Position numbers and translations under genes: made by a program. A DNA stretch of 64,000 nucleotides. Source: Sphingopyxis terrae subsp. terrae NBRC 15098 (GTDB lineage Bacteria; Pseudomonadota; Alphaproteobacteria; Sphingomonadales; Sphingomonadaceae). Positions 1 to 9,573 of the stretch are shown one piece after another (positions within the stretch are counted from its first letter, which is position 1; each line of letters starts with the position of its first letter). The notes beneath the pieces are model-generated. The model saw only the letters and a program-made list of their open reading frames with translations. It was not told where the DNA came from and searched no databases. The DNA is taken from contig NZ_CP013342.1 of assembly GCF_001610975.1 (NCBI RefSeq), positions 1,550,001 through 1,614,000 of the forward strand. The letters run 5' to 3'.

Positions 1-491
1 TCGCTGCGCCAGGCGCGGATCGCGCCGCGCAGCGCCTGCGCTTCGTCGAACCCAATGGCATCGAGATCGCCGTCGCCTTCCTTGCCGCCGCCCGCGCCGG
101 TTTCGAAATCGACCTTGGCGATGCCCAGCGCGCGCGCGATCAGCCCCTGTTCGATACTGACGTCCTGGATGCGGTCGAAGGGGATGGTGCGGTGCTGGCG
201 CGCGAACACGCCGCTTTCGATCACCACCGCATCATCGGTCACGGCATAGCGGAAGCGCAGCCAGGCAGCGATCGCGACGAGCAGCGACAACAGCAGAAAG
301 GCGAGCAGCGCGGGAACGACATAGGCCCATTTGCCCGCAAAGCCGATCGCCGCCAGCGCGGGCAGAAAATTGAGCGAACGCGGGCCGAGCTTGACGATCG
401 CCAGCGCCAGCGTCGCCGGGTGCAGGCGCTGCCAGTCGGGTTCGACATCGGCCGCCCGCGCGGGCGCCGCGGCAGGTTCGCCCTCGCTCAT
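1..491 (-). CDS. PH domain-containing membrane protein (YdbT-like), 3' end cut by window
   Basis: Read on the minus strand from an ATG at 491, the frame stays open to the window edge, so the C-terminal part is missing. Residues 30-80 hold two hydrophobic segments. They are followed by a bacterial PH (bPH2) pattern: a stretch reading IESGVFARQHRTIPFDRIQD and then VSIEQGLIARALGIAKVDFE. YdbT-type proteins usually carry several bPH2 repeats, so more domains probably lie outside the window. Its ATG overlaps the TGA of the preceding PH gene (ATGA), indicating a coupled two-gene operon. The role of such YdbS/YdbT pairs is poorly defined; a membrane-associated function is inferred from the segments. 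Confidence 0.8.
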   Translation of the reverse strand, partial: MSEGEPAAAPARAADVEPDWQRLHPATLALAIVKLGPRSLNFLPALAAIGFAGKWAYVVPALLAFLLLSLLVAIAAWLRFRYAVTDDAVVIESGVFARQHRTIPFDRIQDVSIEQGLIARALGIAKVDFETGAGGGKEGDGDLDAIGFDEAQALRGAIRAWRS

Positions 492-1018
492 GCGAAGTCG
501 GTCTGGATGTGGTGGCGGATCGTCTCGCGCATCGCGGCGGCGAGATCGGACCGCAGGCCAGGCAGCGTCACCGTGCTGTTGTGCGTCCCCGAGGTATGGA
601 CGACAAGGTGCGACAGGCCGAACCATCGCTCGATCGGCCCCTGCCCGACGTCGATGTGCTGGACGCGCACGAAGGGGACGATGGTGTCGGTGCGGAACAT
701 CCAGCCGCGCGCGACGCGCAATTGCCCCGTGCCGATGTGATAGCCCCACCGCTGCATCCGGCGCGACGGCAGCATGACGATGACGAGGAGCGCGACCAGC
801 CAGGCCAGCGCGGTGAGCAGGCCGAACGGGCCGCCAATGCTGCGGATCAGCAGCGCGTCGGCGACGCTCGCGCCGATCGCCAGCGGGACGGCGTTGAGCG
901 CCGCGGCGATACGCAGAACGTGGCGATAGGCGGGATCGACCGGGTCGAGCCCCTCCACCGCGTTGAGCGCATCGGGTGCGAAAGGGTCGATGGGCGGCGC
1001 GGCGTCGGTATCGGTCAT
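488..1018 (-). CDS. PH domain-containing membrane protein (YdbS-like)
   Basis: A 176-residue protein. An acidic N-terminus of about 35 residues is followed by two predicted membrane segments (about 38-58 and 66-85). A single bPH2 domain covers about residues 90-170, recognisable by the IDVGQGPIERWFGLSHLVVH stretch and the following TVTLPGL. Length and layout match the YdbS half of YdbS/YdbT pairs. It is the first gene of a pair, its stop overlapping the next start by four bases. The reading frame is clear; the molecular function of this family is not well established, so only the domain assignment is firm. Confidence 0.85.
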   Translation of the reverse strand: MTDTDAAPPIDPFAPDALNAVEGLDPVDPAYRHVLRIAAALNAVPLAIGASVADALLIRSIGGPFGLLTALAWLVALLVIVMLPSRRMQRWGYHIGTGQLRVARGWMFRTDTIVPFVRVQHIDVGQGPIERWFGLSHLVVHTSGTHNSTVTLPGLRSDLAAAMRETIRHHIQTDFA

Positions 1019-1043
1019 TGCCCTTCGTTAAGCGCAGCGCCCC

Positions 1044-3005
1044 CTATGGCACAACAATATTGAAGCGCGGGTCGGCGGGCGGGTGCATCGCGAACCACGA
1101 CAGAAAGGCCATGCGGTCGCCCTCGATGCGGATCGCGCCCGATTGCATGAGCGCCGGAAACTGCGCCTGGCCGAGCATCACATCGTCGAGCGTGCTGCGA
1201 TCGAGCGTGATCGTCGCGGTCGGCGCGGCGTCGGTGACGCCATAGCGCGGGAATTCGACCCCGCCCTCGACGACGACCGCGACGCTTTCCTTGCTGTCGG
1301 GCATCACGAACTGGAACACGCCCTTCTGCGCCGCGCCCTTCACCGCGTCGAAGCGGGTAGCAAGCGAATCGAAGAAGACCGCAGTCGGGATCGCGCTGAT
1401 GAACGACCGGCTCTGGCCGTTGCTGGTGCCGCCAGCGACCGCATTGCCGCGCAGCGTTGCGGCGGCGGCGAGATAATAGTTGCGCCACGCTCCCGATTCG
1501 GCCTGATAACCGAGCTGGTCATAGGCCGAGGCGAGCGCCGCGCGCGCCGCCTGATTGTCGGGCGCCGCGAAGACGAGCTTGTTCAGCATTTCGGCCGCCC
1601 AGCGATAATCGCCCTTGGCGATGGCGTCCTTGCCCGCTGCGAGCAGCTTGTCGGGGCCGCCCGCAAGCGCGACATATTTGGGCGCGCTCTCTTCGGGCGG
1701 CAGCGGGTTGAAATTGGCCGGATTGCCGTCCCACCAGCCGAAATAGCGCTGATAGGTCGCCTTCATGTCGTGATTGAGGGTGCCATAATAACCGCGCGTC
1801 GAAAAATCGCTTCCCTGCACCATCGCTTCGGGGGTCTGGTCGGCCAGCTCATGCAGCGTCGCGCCCCGGTTGGCGAGAAACAGGGTACGATCGTGGACGT
1901 AGCGATAGGCGTCGCGCTGGTTCGTGAGCAGCGTGCGGACCTCGCCCGCCCCCCATGTCGGCCAATGGTGCGATCCCATCGCAACCTCGGCGCTGCCGCC
2001 CCATTTGAGCAGCATTGCGTCGATCACCTTCGACCAGCGCAGCGCGTCGCGGACCTGCGCGCCGCGCAGCGTCAGTACATTGTGCAGATTGTGGGTCACC
2101 ACCTCGGTCGTGTGGAGCGCCTTGTAGGCGGGGATGTAAAAGACGAACTCGGCTGGCGCCTCGGTGCCGCCGGCGTCCATGAAGTCGAAGGCCAGGCCGT
2201 CGATGGTCAGCGTCGTCCCGCGCGCGGACACGGTTTCGGTCGGCTCCATATAGCCGATCGTCCCAGACGAAAGCTTGGGGCCGAGCCCAGTATCGACCTG
2301 TCCCGTCGGCCCGGGCGCGAGGATCGCCCCGAACATATAGAGCGCGCGGCGCCCCATCGCCGGGCCGGCAAGGACATTTTCCGACGTCGCCTCTTCGGAA
2401 AAGCCGTGCGGTGCGATGATGCGGATCTTGTCCTTCTTCACCTGTTCGGGGGTCACAATGCCGCCAACGCCGCCGAAATGGTCGCTGTGGCTGTGGCTGA
2501 AGATGACGGCGCGGATCGGCAGCACGCCCGTCTTTGCCTCGACCGTGTCGGCGAACAGCTTCCACCCCGCCGCTGCGGTTTCCTCGGACAGCAGGGGATC
2601 GACCACGATCCACCCGGTCTTGCCACGAATGATCGTCATCACCGACAGGTCATAGCCGCGCAATTGCCAGATCTTGTCCGGCACAACCTCGAACAGCCCG
2701 TGCACCGCATTGAGCCGCGCCTGCCGCCACAGCGACGGGTTGACCGTGTCGGGGGCCTTCGCCCTGTTCAGAAAGTCATAGGGTCGGCGATCCCAGACGA
2801 TCCGGCCATCCTTGCCCCTGATGACGCCGTCGGGAATCTCGGCGATCTTGCCGCGCAGCACATTCGCCTCGTCGCGCGGGTCGTCGAGCGGCAGGCGCTG
2901 CGCGAGTTCGGCCTGCGCGGCGCGGGTCGCCTCGCTGGCCGCATCCTGCGCGGCCGCGCCGCTCGCCCACAGCATGATCGGAATCAGACAGATCGCACGC
3001 TTCAT
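1044..3005 (-). CDS. secreted alkylsulfatase, metallo-beta-lactamase fold (SdsA1/BDS1 family)
   Basis: A 653-residue protein with a cleavable-looking signal peptide (residues 1-20, ending ASGAAAQ), so it should act in the periplasm or outside. The zinc-binding motif HSHSDHFGG lies at residues 171-179, as expected for the metallo-beta-lactamase domain of alkylsulfatases. The length suits the three-part SdsA1 layout: catalytic domain, central dimerisation domain, and an SCP2-like C-terminal domain (about residue 540 onward) that binds the alkyl chain. The family hydrolyses primary alkyl sulfates such as SDS to alcohol plus sulfate. It is transcribed alone on this strand. Substrate range cannot be read from the sequence. 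Confidence 0.88.
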   Translation of the reverse strand: MKRAICLIPIMLWASGAAAQDAASEATRAAQAELAQRLPLDDPRDEANVLRGKIAEIPDGVIRGKDGRIVWDRRPYDFLNRAKAPDTVNPSLWRQARLNAVHGLFEVVPDKIWQLRGYDLSVMTIIRGKTGWIVVDPLLSEETAAAGWKLFADTVEAKTGVLPIRAVIFSHSHSDHFGGVGGIVTPEQVKKDKIRIIAPHGFSEEATSENVLAGPAMGRRALYMFGAILAPGPTGQVDTGLGPKLSSGTIGYMEPTETVSARGTTLTIDGLAFDFMDAGGTEAPAEFVFYIPAYKALHTTEVVTHNLHNVLTLRGAQVRDALRWSKVIDAMLLKWGGSAEVAMGSHHWPTWGAGEVRTLLTNQRDAYRYVHDRTLFLANRGATLHELADQTPEAMVQGSDFSTRGYYGTLNHDMKATYQRYFGWWDGNPANFNPLPPEESAPKYVALAGGPDKLLAAGKDAIAKGDYRWAAEMLNKLVFAAPDNQAARAALASAYDQLGYQAESGAWRNYYLAAAATLRGNAVAGGTSNGQSRSFISAIPTAVFFDSLATRFDAVKGAAQKGVFQFVMPDSKESVAVVVEGGVEFPRYGVTDAAPTATITLDRSTLDDVMLGQAQFPALMQSGAIRIEGDRMAFLSWFAMHPPADPRFNIVVP

Positions 3006-3106
3006 CGCATCCTCCCCTTTTGGTCCTGCTTGCGCCTTGTGGCATGGCTTGGCAAGCGGCCGCCCGGCGGTGCGGGCTTCGCGCGATGCTAAAGGATCTT
3101 GCGGCG

Positions 3107-3589
3107 ATGAAATGCAAATTGCTTATCATTTGGCACAGCCGCACCGGCGGCAGCGCCGCGCTCGCCGAGGCGGCGGCGGCAGGTGCCGGCGACGCAGCGC
3201 GCCGCGTCGCGGCGGACGATGTGACGCCAGAGATGATTAAAGCGGCGGCGGGCTATCTGTTCGTCGGCCCCGAAAATCTCGCGGCGCTGTCGGGCGCAAT
3301 GAAGGAGATGTTCGACCGCTGCTACTATCCCTGTCTCGGCCGGATCGAGGGACGCCCCTATGCGACGATCATCTGCGCCGGCTCCGACGGCGAAAACGCC
3401 CAGCGCCAGCTCGATCGCATCGCGACCGGCTGGCGCCTGCGGCGTGTCGCCGACCCGGTCATCGTCAACACCGATGCCCAGACGCCCGAGGCGATCCTCG
3501 CCCCCAAGACGATTGCGGCGGACCGTCTCGCCGAAGCGCGCGATCTGGGCGCGGCGCTGGCGGAAGGGCTGACGGCAGGAATTTTCTAG
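3107..3589 (+). CDS. small flavodoxin-like protein
   Basis: About 160 residues beginning KCKLLIIWHSRTGGS, which resembles the first strand and phosphate-binding loop of flavodoxins. Later it has YLFVGPENLAALSGAMKEMF and a GRPYATIICAGSDG segment, as in NAD(P)H-dependent FMN reductase and flavodoxin families. I chose the ATG at 3107 because the flavodoxin fold begins directly after it and AAAGGA sits about ten bases upstream; longer starts at 3020 or 3086 would add an unrelated arginine-rich tail. It diverges from the alkylsulfatase gene. A redox role with bound FMN is inferred from family membership only, and no partner is visible. Confidence 0.75.
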   Translation: MKCKLLIIWHSRTGGSAALAEAAAAGAGDAARRVAADDVTPEMIKAAAGYLFVGPENLAALSGAMKEMFDRCYYPCLGRIEGRPYATIICAGSDGENAQRQLDRIATGWRLRRVADPVIVNTDAQTPEAILAPKTIAADRLAEARDLGAALAEGLTAGIF

Positions 3590-3615
3590 GCCCACAACCC
3601 TGGGGCCGGATGCCG

Positions 3616-4251
3616 TCAGGCCGGGCTCGCCGCCTGCATCTCGGCGATCAGCCCGTTGTCGATTTCCTTGGCCCGCCGGTATCCCGCGCGCTCGCGCAGC
3701 GGCGCGACATAGGCTTCGAAGGCGGGGCGCGTCGGGATCGTCCCGAATTGCAGACCCCAGTCGAGCTGGCTGCCGACATAGACGTCGGCGGCGCTGAAGC
3801 GCCCCTCCGCAACGAAGGCCTTGCCCGCCACCGCCGTTTCGAGCGCGTCGAGCGCCTTTTCGAACGAGCCGTATCCCACCATTCGCTGCTGCTCGGCGCT
3901 CGGCACCCAGCCGGCGTGGGTGTTAGTCACCGCGGTTTCGAGCGGCCCGGCGGCAAAGAACAGCCAGCGGTAATAGTCGGCGCGCGCCTCCAGCGGCGGC
4001 GCGAGCCCCGCATCGGGAAAAGCATCGGCGAGATAGGCGCAGATCGCGGCGCATTCGGTGACGACCTTGCCCCGGTGGACGATCGCGGGCACCTTGCCCA
4101 TCGGGTTGATCGCCAGATAGTCGGCGCCCTTCATGCTGTCGTCATAGCCCAGGATTTGCGTCTGATAGGGCGCACCGACCTCTTCGAGCATCCAGCGGAC
4201 GATCTGTCCGCGCGACATGGGGTTGGTATAGAAAATCAGATCGTCGGCCAC
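3616..4251 (-). CDS. glutathione S-transferase family protein
   Basis: A 211-residue protein with the two-domain GST layout. The N-terminal thioredoxin fold has the cis-proline region NPMGKVPAIV and a glutathione-contacting TECAAICAYLAD where many GSTs have E-S. A helical C-terminal domain follows (SAADVYVGSQLDW). The start is GTG, preceded by GGGAGAG at good spacing. GSTs conjugate or reduce substrates with glutathione in the cytoplasm; the substrate here is unknown. It is convergent with the flavodoxin-like gene and divergent from the CinA-like gene, so probably monocistronic. Confidence 0.85.
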   Translation of the reverse strand: MADDLIFYTNPMSRGQIVRWMLEEVGAPYQTQILGYDDSMKGADYLAINPMGKVPAIVHRGKVVTECAAICAYLADAFPDAGLAPPLEARADYYRWLFFAAGPLETAVTNTHAGWVPSAEQQRMVGYGSFEKALDALETAVAGKAFVAEGRFSAADVYVGSQLDWGLQFGTIPTRPAFEAYVAPLRERAGYRRAKEIDNGLIAEMQAASPA

Positions 4252-4350
4252 GGTTGCTCTCCCTTGCTGCGAGTCGCAAAGAACATATCAGGAACATCGT
4301 CTGCGATCCAGAAGCCTTGTTTTGTCATGCGGGCGCGGTAAGGCAAGAGG

Positions 4351-5112
4351 ATGAGCGACGAACGCATCTGGACCGCCGCCGTGCTGGTGATCGGGGACGA
4401 GATTCTCTCGGGCCGCACGCAGGACAAGAATGTCGCGCAAATCGCGACCTGGCTCGACGTGCAGGGGATTCGCCTGCGCGAAGTGCGCATCGTTCCCGAC
4501 GTCGAGGACGAGATCGTCGCGGCGCTGAACGCGCTGCGCGCGCGTTACGACTATGTCTTCACCACCGGCGGCATCGGCCCGACCCACGACGACATCACCG
4601 TCGATGCGGTGGCGAGAGCGCTCGGCGTCGGGGTCATCGTCCACCCCGATGCGCGCGCGATTCTCGAACGCTATTACACGGCGCGCGGCGGCGAACTGAC
4701 CGAGGCGCGGCTGCGCATGGCGCGCACCCCCGAGGGCGCCGAGCTGATCCCCAACCGCATGTCGGGCGCGCCCGGCATCCGCATCGGCAATCTGTTCGTG
4801 ATGGCGGGTGTGCCGCACATCACCGCGGGCATGCTCGATGCGCTGACCGGAGCGCTGGAAGGCGGGGCGCCGCTCGTCGCGCACACGATCGGCGCATGGG
4901 CACCCGAAAGCGAGGTCGCCGACCTGCTTCGCGCGGGCGAAAAGGATCATCCCGGCGTCGCGATCGGCAGCTATCCCTTCTTTCGCGACGGCCGCGTCGG
5001 CGCCAATTTCGTCTTTCGCTCGACCGACGCGGAACGGGTCGCCGCCTGCGTTGCCGCCGTGCGCACGGCGCTCGAGGCGGCGGGCTATACGGTGACCGAC
5101 GGCGGCATCTGA
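4351..5112 (+). CDS. CinA-like molybdopterin-binding domain protein
   Basis: A 253-residue protein carrying the MoCF/MoeA-type binding fold, with VLVIGDEILSGRTQDKN near the start and the diagnostic FTTGGIGPTHDDITVDAVA (about residues 70-88). This is the N-terminal domain of CinA (competence/damage-inducible protein A). The C-terminal nicotinamide-nucleotide amidase domain of full-length CinA is absent. Stand-alone forms are common in alphaproteobacteria and are usually annotated only as molybdopterin-binding. Its last 28 bases overlap, tail to tail, the end of the convergent MFS gene. Confidence 0.85.
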   Translation: MSDERIWTAAVLVIGDEILSGRTQDKNVAQIATWLDVQGIRLREVRIVPDVEDEIVAALNALRARYDYVFTTGGIGPTHDDITVDAVARALGVGVIVHPDARAILERYYTARGGELTEARLRMARTPEGAELIPNRMSGAPGIRIGNLFVMAGVPHITAGMLDALTGALEGGAPLVAHTIGAWAPESEVADLLRAGEKDHPGVAIGSYPFFRDGRVGANFVFRSTDAERVAACVAAVRTALEAAGYTVTDGGI

Positions 5113-6338
5113 TCGGCCGCGTCGGCGTCGCTCGTCCGCGTCGCGCGGGGCAGGCGGCGCAGCATCGCGATCGCGAACAATCCGAACAGCGCCGCCACCA
5201 GAAAGGCGGCGCCGGGGAAATGCACCGGCGCGTTCGCGCCCGTGAACCAGGCCATGGTGCCGGTGAGCAGCAGGGGCGCGACGATCTGCCCCAGCCCCAT
5301 CGCCATCGCCGAAATCCCCTGCACCTCGCCCTGCGCGCCGGCATCGGCGCGGCGCGACAAGATCGCGCTCAGCGATGGCTGCACCGGCGCCTGGAACATG
5401 ATCGGCACGATCAACAGGAAGGCGCCCCAGGTCGTTGTGACGAACGCATAGCCGACGAACACCGCGACCGCGACGGCGATGCCGATCGTCGCCGCATCGC
5501 GTTCGCCGAAACGCGCGACCATCGGCCCGACGACGAAGCTTTGCCCGAGCGCGATGGCAACGCCGACCGCGGCAAGGCTCGCGCCGATCATCCCCGGCGT
5601 CCAGCCGAGCTGCGCGATGCAGTAAAAGCTCCACGTCATCGGATAGACGAGGCTGGCGATCTGCCACAGCAGCAGCACCGCCGCCGCGCCGCTCATGCCC
5701 GGAAGCGCGCGCATCGCTCGAACCGCGCCGAGCGGATTGGCGCGGCGCCAGTCGAAGCCGCGCCGCTTGTCGGGGGCCAGCGTCTCTGGAAAGATGAAGG
5801 CACCGTAGATCATGTTCGCCGCCGCGAGCAGCGCCGCCGCCACAAAGGGCGCGCGCGGCGACAACTCGCCCAGAAAGCCGCCGATCGCAGGGCCGACGAC
5901 GAAGCCGACCCCGAAGGCGGCGCCGACGAAACCGAAGTTGCGCGCGCGCTCCTGCGGCCGCGTGACGTCGGCGATCGCCGCCATCGCGGCGGCATAGCTA
6001 CCCCCGAAAATCCCCGACAGCGCGCGCGCGACGAATAGCCAGGGCAGCGTGTCGACGATTGTCAGCAAGGCATAGTCGGCGGCAAGCCCGGCAAGTGACA
6101 GCAGCAGCACGCGCCGCCGCCCGAACCGGTCCGACAGATTGCCGAGCACCGGCGAAGCGAGGAAGGTCGCCACCGCCATGACGAGTCCGATCCACGCCCC
6201 GACCTCGATCGCATGCGCGAGGTCGATGCGCCCCACCTCCATCACGAGCTGCGGCAGCACCGGCATGATGATGCCGAATCCGATCGCATCGATGAAGATG
6301 GTCGCCACAATGAACGGAATGGTGCGCTTTGCCGTCAC
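5085..6338 (-). CDS. MFS exporter, TetA (drug:H+ antiporter) family
   Basis: A 417-residue protein with about 12 hydrophobic segments. MFS motif A reads [19 protein letters not shown] after the second segment, and the first segment has the [12 protein letters not shown] stretch typical of TetA/TCR-type antiporters. The GTG start is preceded by AGGA seven bases upstream. Such proteins export small hydrophobic drugs in exchange for protons at the inner membrane. There is no divergent TetR regulator beside it, so classical tetracycline inducibility is not indicated and the substrate is unknown. It lies just downstream of tRNA-Gly on the same strand. Confidence 0.85.
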   Translation of the reverse strand: MTAKRTIPFIVATIFIDAIGFGIIMPVLPQLVMEVGRIDLAHAIEVGAWIGLVMAVATFLASPVLGNLSDRFGRRRVLLLSLAGLAADYALLTIVDTLPWLFVARALSGIFGGSYAAAMAAIADVTRPQERARNFGFVGAAFGVGFVVGPAIGGFLGELSPRAPFVAAALLAAANMIYGAFIFPETLAPDKRRGFDWRRANPLGAVRAMRALPGMSGAAAVLLLWQIASLVYPMTWSFYCIAQLGWTPGMIGASLAAVGVAIALGQSFVVGPMVARFGERDAATIGIAVAVAVFVGYAFVTTTWGAFLLIVPIMFQAPVQPSLSAILSRRADAGAQGEVQGISAMAMGLGQIVAPLLLTGTMAWFTGANAPVHFPGAAFLVAALFGLFAIAMLRRLPRATRTSDADAADQMPPSVTV

Positions 6339-6395
6339 AAGAAAATCCTGAATGTCGGAAGCGGGAGGCCTGCGCCGGGCCTCTTACGGCAGGGC

Positions 6396-6469
6396 TGGAG
6401 CGGGTGAAGGGAATCGAACCCTCGTCGTAAGCTTGGGAAGCTTCTGCTCTACCATTGAGCTACACCCGC
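6396..6469 (-). tRNA. tRNA-Gly (anticodon CCC)
   Basis: The minus strand folds as a complete cloverleaf. The 7-bp acceptor stem is GCGGGTG/CACCCGC with U73 and an encoded CCA (6396-6398). The D arm is GCTC/GAGC, the anticodon loop TTCCCAA gives CCC, and the T arm is GAGGG-TTCGATT-CCCTT. The outermost anticodon-stem pair (27-43) is a G-A mismatch; the other four pairs are Watson-Crick. Confidence 0.93.
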
Positions 6470-6610
6470 ATTTCAACGACTTGGCCCCTGCCTGCCGTGC
6501 TGTTTTAAAGCGCGTTTTGCAGTTGCCCTCGCGATGCGGCGTCCGAGTGCCACGATGACCGCGCTGTCGTCAACATATCTCTTGCGGATCGCGCGGGCAC
6601 GCGGCGGCGA

Positions 6611-7171
6611 TCAGCGTTTCCGCGCCTTCCATGCCCGCACCGCCGCGATTGTCTTCTCGATATGCGCCTGCGGCTTGCTGTCGGTGTAGCTGAGCAGGAT
6701 CGTCCCGTTCGGCGCGATCACATAGGATGTACGTTCGGAGAGAATCCGGTTGTCCGCCGTGCGCATCGTCGTGTCATATTTGGCGGCGACCTTCGCGCCC
6801 GGATCGGCCGCCACGGCAAATTTGTCGCGGCATTCCGATCGCGAAAATTCGGCGACGCGGTCGATATTGCCCGCGGTGACGCCGATGACGCGTGCGCCCA
6901 ACTTTTTGAAATCGTCGGTCGATTCTGCAAAAAGATGCGCCTCGATCGTGCAGCCGGGCGTGAAAGCCGCGGGAAAGAAATAGAGGACGACCGGACCCTG
7001 CTTCAACGCCTGTTTCAGCGACAGGCTGAAAGGCTTCCCGCCCTGTGCCGCATCCAGCGTGAAATCGGGCGCCTTCACGCCGGGCTTGAGCGCCGCGAAG
7101 CCCTGCAGCGGCGCGGCAGCCAAGAGCAGCCCGACACCCAGCGCGATTGCCGTCATGCCCCGGAATTTCAT
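6611..7171 (-). CDS. periplasmic/exported peroxiredoxin (AhpC/TSA, BCP/PrxQ-like)
   Basis: About 186 residues with a hydrophobic signal sequence (residues 1-27, ending LQGFAA), then a thioredoxin-fold peroxiredoxin domain. The active-site pattern PAAFTPGCT contains P-x3-T-x2-C, with the peroxidatic cysteine at residue 74. The only other cysteine is 40 residues later (SRSEC), as in BCP/PrxQ members whose resolving cysteine sits in helix 3. The adjacent ATG codons at 7174 and 7171 both follow GGGAG; the second has better spacing. The family reduces H2O2 and organic peroxides with thioredoxin-like donors. Export is inferred from the leader. Confidence 0.85.
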   Translation of the reverse strand: MKFRGMTAIALGVGLLLAAAPLQGFAALKPGVKAPDFTLDAAQGGKPFSLSLKQALKQGPVVLYFFPAAFTPGCTIEAHLFAESTDDFKKLGARVIGVTAGNIDRVAEFSRSECRDKFAVAADPGAKVAAKYDTTMRTADNRILSERTSYVIAPNGTILLSYTDSKPQAHIEKTIAAVRAWKARKR

Positions 7172-7210
7172 CATCGCTCTCCCATTTGGCCGATGTCGCC
7201 AAGCATGACC

Positions 7211-7251
7211 AAAAAATGCGCGGGCGTCCAGCGCGCCGACGCGGACGCCCG
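7211..7251 (-). terminator. intrinsic terminator of tRNA-Arg
   Basis: On the minus strand a 9-bp stem CGGGCGTCC/GGACGCCCG (7243-7251 with 7221-7229) is followed four bases later by six T residues. It lies just downstream of tRNA-Arg and just before the peroxiredoxin ribosome-binding site. Confidence 0.55.
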
Positions 7252-7276
7252 TCGAGGTCATGGTCTTGGAGAAAAC

Positions 7277-7353
<77 letters not shown>

Positions 7354-7471
7354 CGGTAGAGCGCGGCCTCTAGCAAGAGCTTCGCCTGCCAGCAATGGTC
7401 TATCGACCGCGCGGCGCGGATATGCGAAGCGGCGTCGGGGCCGCGATGCGGCGGCCGGTGCGGGGACGGTG

Positions 7472-8536
7472 ATGGCGGATACGAACCAGGGCTGGCCGAT
7501 GGCCGCCGATCTTTATGGCGAGCTGCAGCTTGAAACGACGCCGGCGGCCGCGCGGCGCTGGCACGATTATTTCCCCGGCGCCTTTGCGACCGCGATCGCG
7601 GCGCTCGCCGCTGCGTGGCTCGCCGATCATTATGGCGCCCCGCTTGTTCTGATGGGGCTGCTCATCGGCCTCGCGATGAGTTTTCTGTCGCAGGACAAGC
7701 GCACCCACGCCGGGCTCGACCTGATGTCGCAGACCGCGCTGCGGATCGGCATCGTCCTCGTCGGCGCCCGGATTACCGCCGAACAGCTCGTCGAACTGGG
7801 GCCGCTGCCCTTTGCGCTGCTCGTCGTCATCATGCTCGCGGTCATCCTGATCACCGTCGCGAGCGCGCGGCTGTTCCGGCAGGACAGCCACGCCGCGCTG
7901 CTCGCGGGCGGCGCGACCGCAATCTGCGGCGCGTCGGCGGCGCTCGCGCTCTATTCGCTGATCGGCGACAAGCGCGTCGACCAGGCGCGCTTCACGCTGA
8001 CGCTGGTCGGCATCACGGTCGCGAGCGCGCTGGCCATGTCGCTCTACCCCATTCTCGCCGCCGAAATCGGCCTGACCGACACGCAGGCCGGCTTTCTGAT
8101 CGGCGCGTCGATCCACGACGTCGCGCAGGCGATCGGCGGCGGCTTTTCCTTCTCGCCGCAGGCGGGCGAGGTCGCGACGATCGTCAAGCTGACGCGTGTC
8201 GCGCTGCTCGCCCCGATGCTGATGCTCGTCGCCATGTGGCTCGGCCGCGCCGGCGACGCGTCCGCCGGAAAGCGCAAGATCCCGCTGCGCCTGCCGTGGT
8301 TCATCACCGGCTTTCTGCTGATCGCCGCGATCAATTCGATCGTTGCAATTCCGAAGCCGGTGCAGGGCGCGGCGGCGACCGCGGCGCAGGCGCTGCTATT
8401 GCTCGCGATCGCCGCGACGGCGATGAAGGCGCGGCTCGCGCTGCTGCTCGATCAGGGGTGGCGCAGCTTCGCGCCGATCATCGTCGCGACACTGACCAGC
8501 TTTCTGCTGTCGCTTGTCGCCGCCGTCAGCCTGTGA
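7472..8536 (+). CDS. YeiH/UPF0324 family membrane permease
   Basis: About 354 residues with roughly ten hydrophobic segments. Typical UPF0324 landmarks include LGIGIAM-like DYFPGAFATAIAALAAAWL at the start, a GGATAICGASAALAL stretch in the middle and IGASIHDVAQAIGGGFSFS further on. The family is annotated as putative sulfate or sulfonate exporters, but direct evidence is limited. GTG at 7469 and ATG at 7472 are adjacent; the ATG sits five bases after GGGGA. It is monocistronic and convergent with the zinc-ribbon gene; a 12-bp palindrome lies just after its stop. Confidence 0.85.
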   Translation: MADTNQGWPMAADLYGELQLETTPAAARRWHDYFPGAFATAIAALAAAWLADHYGAPLVLMGLLIGLAMSFLSQDKRTHAGLDLMSQTALRIGIVLVGARITAEQLVELGPLPFALLVVIMLAVILITVASARLFRQDSHAALLAGGATAICGASAALALYSLIGDKRVDQARFTLTLVGITVASALAMSLYPILAAEIGLTDTQAGFLIGASIHDVAQAIGGGFSFSPQAGEVATIVKLTRVALLAPMLMLVAMWLGRAGDASAGKRKIPLRLPWFITGFLLIAAINSIVAIPKPVQGAAATAAQALLLLAIAATAMKARLALLLDQGWRSFAPIIVATLTSFLLSLVAAVSL

Positions 8537-8567
8537 CGCCGTGACGTCACGCCGGCGCAGCTGAGGT

Positions 8568-9368
8568 TCAGCCTTTCGGGAGTGCCCAGCTGACGGTCAA
8601 TTGCGTGGCGCGGCGCGGAATATCGAGCTTCGCTTCGCTGAAATTGACCTTTTCGTTGGGCGGCAGCATCCGCACCGGCGGCTTGATCGTCCAGCTATAG
8701 ACGATCGTCCCCTGCGCATCGCGTAGTTCGGCGAGGATCGGCGGCACGCGCTGTTCGCGATCGGTCGGGTTGATGATGACCCCGCTCGCCGCGAAATAGA
8801 TGGTGCCGTCGGGAAGTTCGCGGTGATCCTGATTGGGCGGAAGCTCGATCACCAGATCGGGCTCGTCGGTCATCCCCGGAATACCCAGACCCTGCGCCCA
8901 GCCCGGCAGGCCGAACCAGTAGAGCGCCCCGGTCGCGCCGATCATCAGCAGCGCGGCGGCAGCGGCGATCATCGTCCAGCGCTTGGCGGGATTGCGCCGG
9001 GCGCGGCGGAAGGGCAGCGGCGGCTCGGCCTCGCTGGCCGGAATGACGCGCGGCTCGGCCTCGGGCACCGCAAAGGCCTGCGGCGGCGGCGGCGGCGCGG
9101 ACTCCTCGACCACAGGCGGCGCGGCCGGTTCGCGATCGACTGCGGGCCCTGCGGATACAGACGAGGGAGCGGAAGGCGCGGCCTCGGGCGCCGAAACCGG
9201 CTCCGGGGCGGGCGGCGCAGCGGGCACGGGCGCCGCCGCGGCCGCTGCAGCGGGTTCCTGGAACCAGCTATGGCGGCAACTGGCACAGCGCACCGTTCGG
9301 CCATTGGGTCCGATCGCTGTGTCGGGGACGACATAGCGCGTATGGCAGGACGGGCAGGACAGGATCAT
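8568..9368 (-). CDS. zinc-ribbon (MJ0042-type) single-pass membrane protein
   Basis: A 266-residue protein. The N-terminus is a four-cysteine zinc ribbon (C5, C8, C28, C31) with the family's [15 protein letters not shown] signature. Residues 38-120 are rich in proline and alanine, and a membrane segment lies at about 133-155. The C-terminal 100 residues resemble DUF3426. This layout is common in alphaproteobacteria, often beside ftsE, and here it diverges from ftsE across 205 bp. The zinc ribbon would be cytoplasmic and the C-terminal domain periplasmic. Its function is not established. Confidence 0.8.
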   Translation of the reverse strand: MILSCPSCHTRYVVPDTAIGPNGRTVRCASCRHSWFQEPAAAAAAAPVPAAPPAPEPVSAPEAAPSAPSSVSAGPAVDREPAAPPVVEESAPPPPPQAFAVPEAEPRVIPASEAEPPLPFRRARRNPAKRWTMIAAAAALLMIGATGALYWFGLPGWAQGLGIPGMTDEPDLVIELPPNQDHRELPDGTIYFAASGVIINPTDREQRVPPILAELRDAQGTIVYSWTIKPPVRMLPPNEKVNFSEAKLDIPRRATQLTVSWALPKG

Positions 9369-9573
9369 GGCGTCTCTCTAAACACGCTGATTCGCGGTGT
9401 TGCAAGCGCCGCGTGCGCCGGGCGTGCCGGCAGGGCATGGCGAGCGCCGGTCGAAAAGCCGACGCTTGGCGCTTGTCCTCGCGAAACAGCCGTGCGACAG
9501 GCAGCGACATGAGCGGCGGGGCTCCCCTTTTCGACCGGCACCAAGGCGCGTCGCGGCGCGCGATGGTGGCGTC

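Noticed and set aside
1083..3092. 669-codon open frame antisense to the alkylsulfatase
   Set aside because: Arginine/alanine-rich composition, no domain or ribosome-binding site; it mirrors the GC-rich third positions of the real gene.
6365..6383. GAGGCC/GGCCTC hairpin downstream of tRNA-Gly
   Set aside because: Only six pairs and no T-run on either strand; not reported as a terminator.
8540..8551. CGTGACGTCACG, a perfect 12-bp palindrome between yeiH and the zinc-ribbon gene
   Set aside because: It lies between two convergent stop codons with no promoter nearby and no T-run; short GC-rich palindromes are expected by chance.
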